Of a stretch of 61,519 nt of DNA, positions 25,781 through 32,713 are shown piece by piece. This stretch comes from DATBIS01 sp036556805 (GTDB lineage Bacteria; Actinomycetota; UBA4738; HRBIN12). The position numbers and the translations under genes are program-made. Each line of letters opens with the position of its first letter. Position 1 is the first letter of the stretch. The notes under the pieces are model-generated. The model searched no databases, had not been told where the DNA came from, and saw nothing but the letters and a program-made list of their open reading frames with translations. The stretch is taken from the NCBI GenBank assembly GCA_036556805.1, contig DATBIS010000132.1:1-61519 (forward strand), read 5' to 3'.

Positions 25781-27234
25781 CAGAGCATCTTGAAGCCGAA
25801 GGGCTCCGGCTTCGCGATCGGCGCCTCCCCGCCGGGGGGAACGCTCCGGAACTGCGCCTTGATGCCGGTGATCCACGAGCGCGCGCGATCGAGGAGCTCG
25901 TGTTGCTCGCTCATGAACCGGCCGCGTGTCACGAGGATCCCGAGGTCGGCGCCGGGATACCGGTAGTGCCCGGCGCCCGCGATGCGCAGGTAGAAGGCCT
26001 CGGACGGGGACGACACCGTGTGCCAATCGGTGTCCCGGCGCGCGAACGAGATCCCGCCCCCGGCCTCCCGCCAGATTCCCGATGACGGCGCCTCGGTGAT
26101 GAGCTCCACGGCGTCCTCGGTTTGCTTCAGGATGAACTGGGTCCACTCGTCGAGGCTCTGGCTCCTCGCCCAACGCTCGTTCAGCTCGTTCACGTCGATC
26201 TCGTACTCGACGTCGAGGAACTCGAGCAGGTGGACCAGGAACAGCGGCATGTCGCCGTACGCGACGGCCGTGACGTTCGTGATGCTGCTCGCGCCCGTCA
26301 CGCGCGGGTTGAGCTCGCCCAGCCAGATCTCGCCGGTGTCGGCGTCGAGCAGGAAGTCGAGCTCGAAGTACCCGCGATACCCCTCGGCCCGCAGACGCTC
26401 GCCCATCGCGACCGTCCGCTCGCGAGCGAGCGCCCGCTGGTGCTCGGTGAGCACGTTCGGCGACACGTCGTTGCCGCACCAGCCGCCGTCATACGGCGTG
26501 AGCTCGGGAAAGCCGGTGAGCTCCGCCATGAGCGGTCCCACGAGGGTTCCGTGGCGAGTGATCACTCCTTCGATCGCGAGCTCGCGGGGCTCGATGCGCT
26601 TCATGACCTTGATCGGCTCGCCCTGGATCTTGCGCCGGTGCTGCTTCCAGTCGTCCTCGCGCGCCAGGAAGAACGTCGTCTGGCCCGAGTCGCCGTACGG
26701 CGTCTGCACGACGAGGTCCTCGCCGAGGCCCGCGGAGCCCGCGAGCTGCAGCAGCTCGCCGTACGTCGTGCCGGTTCCCATCACGTTCGGCACGGAGGGG
26801 ACGCCCGCCTCGTTCCCGAGCCGCGTCGTCTCGATCTTCGAGTCGAGGCGATGGCGAAGCGCCGACGAGGGGAACGCGACGTCCAAGTGCAGCTCCCGCG
26901 CGAGCTCCTCGGTCTCCTCGTCGAACATGAGGAACACGACCTTCCCGGCCCCGCGCTCGGCCACGTGATCGACGACCTCCTTGTGCGCGAGCAGGTAGTT
27001 GCAGATCTCCTCGATCGACGAGAACTCCCGCGGGCTCTGCTCCTTCGGGACGAACACGCTCGGATGGGTGCCGTCGAACGAGTCGTAGTAGTTCACGAAC
27101 CCGAAGTTGCGAACCCAGCGGTCGATCCCCAGCAGGTTGAACGCGGTGGCGCTCACGAAGTACACGGGGGTCTCGTTCGTGCGGAAGAAGGAACGGATCT
27201 CGGCGATCCCGCGCAACGGCTCCGATCGGCTCAC
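25780..27234 (-). CDS. ATP-grasp domain ligase (carboxylate-amine ligase-like)
   Basis: A 484-aa protein with an ATP-grasp fold: GDSGQTTFFL and IKVMKRIEPRELAIEG (ATP binding), GYFELDFLLDADTGEIWLGELNPRVTGASS (metal and ATP site). The ~150-residue N-terminal region has no motif I recognise. ATP-grasp enzymes join a carboxylate to an amine or thiol through an acyl phosphate. GTG 27234 is chosen because GGGGAC precedes it and the family-like sequence begins there. It lies 16 nt after a 21-codon peptide gene and is coupled to the C45 gene, suggesting a small amide-product pathway. Product unknown. Confidence 0.8.
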   Translation of the reverse strand: MSRSEPLRGIAEIRSFFRTNETPVYFVSATAFNLLGIDRWVRNFGFVNYYDSFDGTHPSVFVPKEQSPREFSSIEEICNYLLAHKEVVDHVAERGAGKVVFLMFDEETEELARELHLDVAFPSSALRHRLDSKIETTRLGNEAGVPSVPNVMGTGTTYGELLQLAGSAGLGEDLVVQTPYGDSGQTTFFLAREDDWKQHRRKIQGEPIKVMKRIEPRELAIEGVITRHGTLVGPLMAELTGFPELTPYDGGWCGNDVSPNVLTEHQRALARERTVAMGERLRAEGYRGYFELDFLLDADTGEIWLGELNPRVTGASSITNVTAVAYGDMPLFLVHLLEFLDVEYEIDVNELNERWARSQSLDEWTQFILKQTEDAVELITEAPSSGIWREAGGGISFARRDTDWHTVSSPSEAFYLRIAGAGHYRYPGADLGILVTRGRFMSEQHELLDRARSWITGIKAQFRSVPPGGEAPIAKPEPFGFKML

Positions 27235-27250
27235 GTCCCCGTGCCGCCGA

Positions 27251-27316
27251 TCACACGCGCGAGAGGCCGCACCAATCCTTGATGAACAGGCCGGATACCT
27301 GCGCCGTCTGCACCAT
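27251..27316 (-). CDS. Putative 21-residue leaderless peptide upstream of the ATP-grasp gene
   Basis: A short frame starting MVQTAQVSG and ending IKDWCGLSRV. Its ATG sits 6 nt after a TACCTT box, exactly the spacing seen at other starts here, and its TGA is 16 nt before the ATP-grasp start. The peptide has single Trp and Cys residues near the end (DWCG). It could be a regulatory leader peptide, a substrate peptide for the ATP-grasp and C45 enzymes, or a chance frame. An in-frame GTG 15 nt upstream would add five residues. Confidence 0.5.
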   Translation of the reverse strand: MVQTAQVSGLFIKDWCGLSRV

Positions 27317-27322
27317 GGACGG

Positions 27323-27328
27323 AAGGTA
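27323..27328 (-). promoter_or_regulatory. Candidate leaderless -10 box of the peptide / ATP-grasp / C45 operon
   Basis: TACCTT on the minus strand, 6 nt before the ATG of the short peptide gene. No -35 element is evident. Confidence 0.5.
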
Positions 27329-27430
27329 CACCCGGGAGCCGGCTCGCCGGCGTCGTCCGCGTGCGTGAACGTCGAACGGCGGCTCCATCTGGCCGGCGAG
27401 CGTACCCGGGGCATCGGTTGACCGCTAGTG

Positions 27431-27454
27431 TGTAATGCTGTAATCTTCGTTACA
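27431..27454 (+). promoter_or_regulatory. -10 box with overlapping dyad/direct-repeat operator
   Basis: Two tandem octamers, TGTAATGC and TGTAATCT (27431-27446), overlap a dyad TGTAA-N6-TTACA (27439-27454). TAATCT at 27441-27446 is a -10 candidate 7 nt before the ATG at 27454. A regulator bound here would cover the promoter and start codon. Confidence 0.5.
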
Positions 27455-27978
27455 TGACGAATGACATGAACACCTCATCCGAAGAGATCCAGGGGTGGTT
27501 CGCCGGCCGTCTCCCCGACGGTTGGTTCACCCAGGCGCCCGAGATCACGGTCGATCGCGAGGAGATCCTCGTCGTGGGAACCCTCGCCGAGCCGGAGCTC
27601 GCACAGGACGCCTCCGACGACACACGCTCCGCCGCGCTCGCCTCCCGCATCCAGGGCTTCCGGGAGGACACCCGCGGCCAGCGCATGCGGATCGCCGACG
27701 AGGCGCAGCACCGGTTCCGCCGGCACGTCTCGTGGGGGGCCGCGTGCGCCGACCAGCGTCAGCTGTTCACGACGGTGGCCGTGCCCGCGATGACCAGGTT
27801 GCGGATGCCGGAGCGGCGCGTCCTCGACACGCTCATCGAGGCCGGCGTGGCGCGGTCCCGGAGCCACGCGCTCGCGTGGTGCGTGCGTCTCGTCGAGAAG
27901 AACCAGGACGAATGGCTGAAGGACCTCCGCGAAGCGCTCGAGCATGTCGAGCGGGCACGCGAGGAAGGACCGCAGTAA
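27454..27978 (+). CDS. Conserved actinobacterial hypothetical protein
   Basis: A 174-aa soluble protein. The C-terminal part (MPERRVLDTLIEAGVARSRSHALAWCVRLVEKNQ followed by a long charged helix) resembles small helical DNA- or protein-binding modules in which residues after a short strand pack as two helices. The N-terminal half contains WFAGRLPDGWFTQAPEITVDREEILVVG. I recall similar proteins across Actinomycetota but know no function. The ATG has a -10 candidate 7 nt upstream inside a TGTAA dyad, so the gene may be leaderless and controlled, possibly by itself. Confidence 0.7.
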   Translation: MTNDMNTSSEEIQGWFAGRLPDGWFTQAPEITVDREEILVVGTLAEPELAQDASDDTRSAALASRIQGFREDTRGQRMRIADEAQHRFRRHVSWGAACADQRQLFTTVAVPAMTRLRMPERRVLDTLIEAGVARSRSHALAWCVRLVEKNQDEWLKDLREALEHVERAREEGPQ

Positions 27979-28000
27979 CGGAGCGCGGCGCTCGCCGCGA

Positions 28001-28198
28001 TTACTCGGCGGCGAGTCCCATGCGGTAGAGGTGCCGGTCGCGCGCGCGGTCGTACAGGACGACCTCCTCGACGCCCATGTCCGCGAGGTCCTGCCACGAG
28101 CCGCCGATCCATTCCTCCGCGGCCTCGGTGTCGTCGAACGCCGGCGAGCGGCCGAGCTCGGCCCCCGCCCCGTCCAGATACGCCCAATCGAACATCAC
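28001..28198 (-). CDS. Small conserved protein of unknown function
   Basis: A 65-aa acidic protein (FDWAYLDGAGAELGRS..., EEWIGGSWQDLADMGVEEVVLYD, ending YRMGLAAE). Similar short proteins occur widely in Actinomycetota, with no known function. The GTG at 28198 is followed at once by an ATG at 28195, and either may start it. It converges with the gene at 27454-27978. Confidence 0.7.
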   Translation of the reverse strand: MMFDWAYLDGAGAELGRSPAFDDTEAAEEWIGGSWQDLADMGVEEVVLYDRARDRHLYRMGLAAE

Positions 28199-28222
28199 GC
28201 GTCCCGCCTCTCTCCGATCGTG

Positions 28223-28228
28223 AGGGTA
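28223..28228 (-). promoter_or_regulatory. Candidate -10 box of the 65-aa protein gene
   Basis: GGTACCCT on the minus strand with TACCCT 24 nt before the GTG at 28198. It resembles the GGTACNNT boxes seen elsewhere in the window. Confidence 0.4.
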
Positions 28229-28357
28229 CCTCCCCTACCTCGCGGGGCGTAGGACCTTCACCCCTGGAGTTTCGGCACCGGCCTCGGCTACCGTGAGTCG
28301 ATCGTTCGGCCCCTTCGCCCGCTCAAGGATCACCGGCCCGATGCCGACCCCCTCCCT

Positions 28358-29647
28358 ATGCGTCCGGGGGGATGGCTCCGCCGTCGTCGGCACGCGGCGC
28401 TCTCGCTGGTCGTAGCGTCCGCGATGTCCCTCAGCCTCACGACGCGCGCCGGCGCCGCCGACGAGCCCACTTCCCGACCAAGCACCGCCGAGGCCGGTGA
28501 GCAGGGCTCCGGCCCACCTTCCTACCCGTTCGTCCTGGCGTCCTCGCCCCAGAAGCTCGCGGCCGCCATCCACTGGTCGGACGTGCCGAACTCGCTCTGG
28601 GCCGATAACGCGATCGACTACGTGGGCAAGACGAACGACTGGATGCGCGACTACCCGCAGGACGAGAACGGCGACTACCCGTTCAAGCCGGACAAGCTGG
28701 AGACGCGCAAGCTCTTCGCGCGCGCCGTCGTGCGTGCCTTCGCGCCCGACGAGCCGATCGATCCCGACCTCCACTTCACCGATCTACCCGACGGCGGCGC
28801 GTTCTACGACGAGGCGAACGTCGCGGTGAAGCTCGGCTGGATGCCGTTCAACGACGGCGCCTTCCATCCCCTGCAGCCCGTCACGATGTCGTTCGTGCAC
28901 CGCGTGCTGGTGTACGCGCTCCATCTCCGTTCGGCCGCGAAGGGACTGCGGGAGATTCACACGCACAACGGGTTCGAGTTCGACACGTGGCCGAACTTCG
29001 GCACGACCGTGATCGGGATGCGATTGGGCATGCGCTACAACCACTCCGACGAGTCGCTCGACGTGAACCCGAGCACGCAGCTCCCGCGCGCCGAGGTCGC
29101 GTGGTCGCTCTACCGCGCGACCACGCTCGATTCGTGGGCGCTCGACGACATGGCCGCATACGAGACGATCGAGCTGCCGGCGATGGGCCCGAAGAAGCGC
29201 GACATCGTGCAGTGGGGGATCGACCACGCGGGCTACCCGTACGTCTGGGGCGGCGAGTGGGACGAGGCCACGAGCACCGGCTACTGCTGCGGCACCCAGC
29301 CGGTCGGCGGATTCGACTGCTCCGGGCTCACCTGGTGGCTCCTGAAGCGCCAGGGCGGTGGCTGGGACAACACGCCCCCGCGGCCGTACGCGGGATGGAG
29401 CCTCCCCCAGCGCACGTCGGCGGTCATGGCGGCCATCGGCCACATCGGCTGGAAGAACCTCAAGGTCGGTGATCTGATGTTCTACGACGGCGACGAGGAC
29501 GGCACCGTGGACCACGTCGACACGTTCATCGGGAACGGCTGGTCGCTCGATTCGGGATCGAGCAACGCCGGCGTGACGATCACGTTCACCGGCGACGGCT
29601 CGTGGTACGACGACCACTTCGTGCACGGCCGCCGGATCATCGGCTGA
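28358..29647 (+). CDS. Exported SLH-domain NlpC/P60 cell-wall peptidase
   Basis: A 429-aa secreted protein. A signal peptide (RRRRHAALSLVVASAMSLSLTTRAGA) is followed by two or three S-layer-homology-like repeats (about 75-270; FKPDKLETRKLFARAVVRAF, LHFTDLPDGGAFYDEANVAVKLGWM, LPRAEVAWSLYRA) that would anchor it to the wall. A C-terminal NlpC/P60 domain follows, with Cys in GGFDCSGLTWWLL and His in VDHVDTFIGNG. It probably cleaves peptidoglycan stem peptides. The ATG has no strong ribosome site; TACCGT at 28289 may be the -10. It converges with the thioesterase gene. Confidence 0.85.
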   Translation: MRPGGWLRRRRHAALSLVVASAMSLSLTTRAGAADEPTSRPSTAEAGEQGSGPPSYPFVLASSPQKLAAAIHWSDVPNSLWADNAIDYVGKTNDWMRDYPQDENGDYPFKPDKLETRKLFARAVVRAFAPDEPIDPDLHFTDLPDGGAFYDEANVAVKLGWMPFNDGAFHPLQPVTMSFVHRVLVYALHLRSAAKGLREIHTHNGFEFDTWPNFGTTVIGMRLGMRYNHSDESLDVNPSTQLPRAEVAWSLYRATTLDSWALDDMAAYETIELPAMGPKKRDIVQWGIDHAGYPYVWGGEWDEATSTGYCCGTQPVGGFDCSGLTWWLLKRQGGGWDNTPPRPYAGWSLPQRTSAVMAAIGHIGWKNLKVGDLMFYDGDEDGTVDHVDTFIGNGWSLDSGSSNAGVTITFTGDGSWYDDHFVHGRRIIG

Positions 29648-29650
29648 CGC

Positions 29651-30055
29651 TCAGCCGGCGTCGCGAGCGAGCTCCTCGTCCAGCACCGCCCGCTCTTCGT
29701 CGCTCAGGCGCCGAGCCGTGAGCGCCCGCGGGTCGCGCGGGACGATCACCGACTCCGCGTTCGCGCTGAGGACGCCTGCATCGGTGCGGATCTCCTCGCG
29801 CGTGCGCACGCTCGAGCGGCCGTAGCTGGCGAGCCAGCACCGCACGACGACCTCGCGATCGTCCTGCGTGAGCTGCGATCGGTAGTCGATTCCCACGTGC
29901 GCGAGCACGAAGTCCCAGGTGTCGCTCACGCGCCCGAGGACGGACTGCGCCCACGCGTCCCGGCACTCCTCCAGGTAGGTGAGGTACACCGCGTTGTTCA
30001 CGTGGCCGTACGCGTCCATGTCACGCCACCGGATCGGGATTCGTCGCTCGAACAC
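29651..30055 (-). CDS. 4HBT-type acyl-CoA thioesterase
   Basis: A 134-aa hot-dog-fold protein. The N-terminal WRDMDAYGHVNNAVYLTYLEECRDAW is the classic 4-hydroxybenzoyl-CoA thioesterase/YbgC signature, with the catalytic Asp in the RDMDAYGHVNN stretch. It hydrolyses acyl-CoA thioesters; chain preference is unknown. It lies 9 bp downstream of the NIL-domain gene and is probably cotranscribed with it. Confidence 0.88.
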   Translation of the reverse strand: MFERRIPIRWRDMDAYGHVNNAVYLTYLEECRDAWAQSVLGRVSDTWDFVLAHVGIDYRSQLTQDDREVVVRCWLASYGRSSVRTREEIRTDAGVLSANAESVIVPRDPRALTARRLSDEERAVLDEELARDAG

Positions 30056-30064
30056 CGGCGCAGA

Positions 30065-30298
30065 CTACCGGCCGGTCGGGATGCGGTCGATCCTCACGCC
30101 CTCGCCCGCGAGCCAGGCGACGGCCCGTTCGATCTCGGCCTCGTCGCCCTCGACGTCGATGATGAACCAGGCCGTGTGCTCGTCCACGTTCGCGCGCCGG
30201 ATGTTGGTCTGGAGGCCGAAGTCGTGCCCCACGCGGTACACCATCGGCTCGCGCACGAGGTGCTCCGGAAAGGTCAGGTGCAGCTGGACGTGCGCCAC
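30065..30298 (-). CDS. NIL-domain protein
   Basis: A 77-aa single-domain protein (VQLHLTFPEHLVREPMVYRVGHDFGLQTNIRRANVDEHTAWFIIDVEGDEAEIERAVAWL). This is the NIL ferredoxin-like domain otherwise found at the end of methionine importer ATPases (MetN) and some ferredoxins, where it binds small sulfur compounds such as methionine. GTG 30298 is chosen because the homology starts there; upstream frame sequence is disrupted by a terminator hairpin. A stand-alone copy may sense or deliver sulfur metabolites. Confidence 0.8.
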   Translation of the reverse strand: MAHVQLHLTFPEHLVREPMVYRVGHDFGLQTNIRRANVDEHTAWFIIDVEGDEAEIERAVAWLAGEGVRIDRIPTGR

Positions 30299-30326
30299 GG
30301 CCTCGCGATTCTCCCATGGACGTGAA

Positions 30327-30356
30327 GAAGGCCCGGACCGGGCAGTCCGGGCCTTC
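30327..30356. terminator. Stem-loop upstream of the NIL-domain gene
   Basis: GAAGGCCCGGAC-N6-GTCCGGGCCTTC, a perfect 12-bp stem. On the minus strand TTC continues just after it. It lies downstream of groEL and probably acts as a second, back-up terminator. Confidence 0.65.
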
Positions 30357-30452
30357 CTCGTCGGAGAGAGGGGCTCCACCCAGTCCTTCGACGCCCGCCA
30401 CCCGACGGTTCGGGCGGCGGATGTTGCAGATGTGTGAAGGCACCTGAGAAAC

Positions 30453-30486
30453 GGGAGGGGCCCCGGCCGAAGGCCGGGGCCCTCCC
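30453..30486 (-). terminator. Intrinsic terminator of groEL
   Basis: GGGAGGGGCCCCGGCC pairs with GGCCGGGGCCCTCCC across a GAA loop (15 bp with one bulged G), 20 nt after the groEL stop. On the minus strand it is followed by GTTTCTC. Confidence 0.8.
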
Positions 30487-30506
30487 ACCACCGCGGGTCC
30501 TGGACC

Positions 30507-32129
30507 TCAGAAGTCCATGTCGCCGCCGCCCGGCATCGCAGGGGCTGCCTGCGGCTTCTCGGGCTTCTCGGCGACGACGGCCTCCGTCGTCAGGAACAGG
30601 GCCCCGATCGACGCGGCGTTCTGCAGCGCCGAGCGGGTCACCTTCACCGGGTCGACCACGCCGAACTTGAACATGTCGCCGTACTCGCCGGTGGCCGCGT
30701 TCAGGCCCTCACCGGGAGACATGTTCCGGACGTGCTCGATGATCACGCCGCCCTCGAGGCCCGCGTTGTGCGCGATCTGCTTGATGGGCTCCTCGAGCGC
30801 CCGGCGCACGATCGCCGCGCCGGTGAGCTCGTCACCAACGAGGTCGACCTTGTCGAGCGCGGTCTGTGCGTTCAGGAGCGCCACGCCGCCGCCCGGAACG
30901 ATGCCCTCCTCGACGGCCGCCTTCGTGGACTGCACCGCGTCCTCGATGCGGTGCTTCTTCTCCTTGAGCTCCACCTCGGTGGCCGCGCCGACCTTGATCA
31001 CGGCGACGCCCCCGGAGAGCTTCGCGAGCCGCTCCTGGAGCTTTTCCCGGTCGTAGTCCGAGTCGGTCTTCTCGATCTCGGACTTGATCTGGTTGATGCG
31101 GCCCTTGACCTCTTCCTCGGAGCCGGCGCCCTCGACGATCGTCGTCTCGTCCTTCGTGACGATCACCTTGCGCGCGGAGCCGAGCAGGTCGAGCGTCGCG
31201 TTCTCGAGCTTCAAGCCGACTTCCTCGCTGATCACCGTGGCTCCAGAGAGGATCGCGATGTCCTGCAGCATGGCCTTGCGACGGTCGCCGAACCCGGGAG
31301 CCTTCACCGCGACCGACTTGAACGTGCCGCGGATCTTGTTCACCACGAGCGTCGCGAGCGCCTCGCCCTCGACGTCCTCGGCGAGCACCATGACCGGCTT
31401 GCCCGTCTGCATGACCTTCTCGAGTAGCGGGAGCAGGTCCTTCACCGCGGAGATCTTGCTGTTCGCGATGAGGATGTACGGCTCGTCGATGACGGCTTCC
31501 TGCCGCTCGGGGTCGGTGAGGAAGTACGGCGAGATGAAGCCCTTGTCGAAGCGCATGCCCTCGACGAACTCGAGCTCCATGCCGAACGTGTTCGACTCCT
31601 CGACCGTGATGACCCCGTCCTTGCCCACCTTGTCGACGGCCTCGGCGATCTTCTCGCCGATCTCGGGGTCGGCCGCGGAGATCGCACCGACGTGCGCGAT
31701 GTCCTCCTTGGAGTCCACGTCCTTCGCCTGGTTCTTGATCGCCTCGACGGCGAGGTCGGTCGCGCGCTCGATCCCGCGCTTCAGGGCCATCGGGTTGGCG
31801 CCGGCCGCGACGTTGCGGAGGCCCTCCTTCACGATCGCCTGCGCGAGCACCGTCGCCGTCGTCGTGCCGTCACCGGCCACGTCGTCGGTCTTCTTCGCGA
31901 CCTCCTTCACGAGCTCGGCCCCGATCTTCTCCTGGGGGTCGTCGAGCTCGATCTCCTTCGCGATCGAGACGCCGTCGTTCGTGATGGTGGGGGCGCCCCA
32001 CTTCTTCTCGAGGACCACGTTGCGGCCCTTCGGGCCGAGCGTGATCTTCACGGCGTTCGCGAGCTGGTCCATCCCGCGCTCGAGGGACCGCCGCGCGTCC
32101 TCGTCGAACGTAATGATCTTCGGAGCCAT
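30507..32129 (-). CDS. groEL: Chaperonin GroEL (Hsp60)
   Basis: A full-length 540-aa ATP-dependent folding chaperonin. The ATP site VGDGTTTATVLAQAI-type segment (here AGDGTTTATVLAQAI), the signature AAVEEGIVPGGGVALL, and a C-terminal tail ending GGGDMDF are present. Tail and length fit the housekeeping GroEL2-type chaperonins of Actinomycetota rather than His-tailed GroEL1. The ATG is preceded by AAGGAGG. There is no groES next to it; a GroES-like gene is at 23958. Control by HrcA is predicted from the CIRCE element just upstream. Confidence 0.97.
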   Translation of the reverse strand: MAPKIITFDEDARRSLERGMDQLANAVKITLGPKGRNVVLEKKWGAPTITNDGVSIAKEIELDDPQEKIGAELVKEVAKKTDDVAGDGTTTATVLAQAIVKEGLRNVAAGANPMALKRGIERATDLAVEAIKNQAKDVDSKEDIAHVGAISAADPEIGEKIAEAVDKVGKDGVITVEESNTFGMELEFVEGMRFDKGFISPYFLTDPERQEAVIDEPYILIANSKISAVKDLLPLLEKVMQTGKPVMVLAEDVEGEALATLVVNKIRGTFKSVAVKAPGFGDRRKAMLQDIAILSGATVISEEVGLKLENATLDLLGSARKVIVTKDETTIVEGAGSEEEVKGRINQIKSEIEKTDSDYDREKLQERLAKLSGGVAVIKVGAATEVELKEKKHRIEDAVQSTKAAVEEGIVPGGGVALLNAQTALDKVDLVGDELTGAAIVRRALEEPIKQIAHNAGLEGGVIIEHVRNMSPGEGLNAATGEYGDMFKFGVVDPVKVTRSALQNAASIGALFLTTEAVVAEKPEKPQAAPAMPGGGDMDF

Positions 32130-32166
32130 CCGTGCCTCCTTGCTTCTCAGCCTGGCCTACCGACTG

Positions 32167-32193
32167 CTAGCACTCGGACGTGCCGAGTGCTAA
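32167..32193. promoter_or_regulatory. CIRCE operator (HrcA binding site) of groEL
   Basis: CTAGCACTC-N9-GAGTGCTAA matches the CIRCE consensus TTAGCACTC-N9-GAGTGCTAA except for one base. It lies between the -10 box and the groEL start, the standard position for HrcA repression. Confidence 0.95.
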
Positions 32194-32195
32194 GG

Positions 32196-32226
32196 ATTGT
32201 AGCGGCTCGGAGGGATGCTGTGGCAA
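32196..32226 (-). promoter_or_regulatory. Promoter of groEL
   Basis: Minus-strand TTGCCA (32221-32226) and TACAAT (32196-32201) separated by 19 nt; the -10 lies 2 nt from the CIRCE element, so HrcA binding would overlap the transcription start. Confidence 0.65.
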
Positions 32227-32250
32227 CCCCCCCGGTACGTGACCCAGGGC

Positions 32251-32703
32251 TTACGCCTGCTGAGAGCGGGGGTCGAAGACGTACGGCGGGCGAGGCGGGT
32301 CCTCCTCGGTCCCGGGCGCCGGGTTGCGTTCGAGCGCCGTGATGTCGATCGTCTGCGAGGGGTAGACGGCGCGGATGTGCATGGCGTCCCGGCCCGAGTT
32401 GAGGGTGCCGTGCGGCGTGCCGGCGGGGATGAAGACCACCGAGCCCGGGCCCACCGCTCTCGTCTCCTCACCCAGCGTGTACAGCCCCTCTCCCCGATCG
32501 ACGAACACGGCCTCGCTCGTCGTGTGGGAGTGCAGCGGGATGCGATCGCCGGGGGCGATCCGCTCGAAGAGCATCGTGAGGTCGCGCACGTACGCGCCGT
32601 CTGCCGTCGGCGGGTCGAACACGAACGTCCACACGGAATCCGGCCGATGGTCGTCGGGGTCACCGACCATCGGCTCGAACGAGAATTCGTCGAGGATCGC
32701 CAC
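32251..32703 (-). CDS. Cupin-domain protein
   Basis: A 150-aa single cupin barrel. Motif 1 is GDRIPLHSHTTSEAVFVDRGEG, with two His and Glu as metal ligands; motif 2 is GSVVFIPAGTPHGTLNSG. It may bind a metal and a small acid or act as an isomerase or dioxygenase; the substrate cannot be told. It begins 10 bp after the acetyl-CoA synthetase stop on the same strand, so it is likely part of the acs transcript. Confidence 0.85.
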   Translation of the reverse strand: MAILDEFSFEPMVGDPDDHRPDSVWTFVFDPPTADGAYVRDLTMLFERIAPGDRIPLHSHTTSEAVFVDRGEGLYTLGEETRAVGPGSVVFIPAGTPHGTLNSGRDAMHIRAVYPSQTIDITALERNPAPGTEEDPPRPPYVFDPRSQQA

Positions 32704-32713
32704 GCGACCGTGC

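Noticed and set aside
27251..27316. Mycofactocin-type precursor peptide
   Set aside because: The DWCG end recalls the mycofactocin IDGxCGVY tail, but the peptide continues differently and no mftB/mftC radical SAM genes are present.
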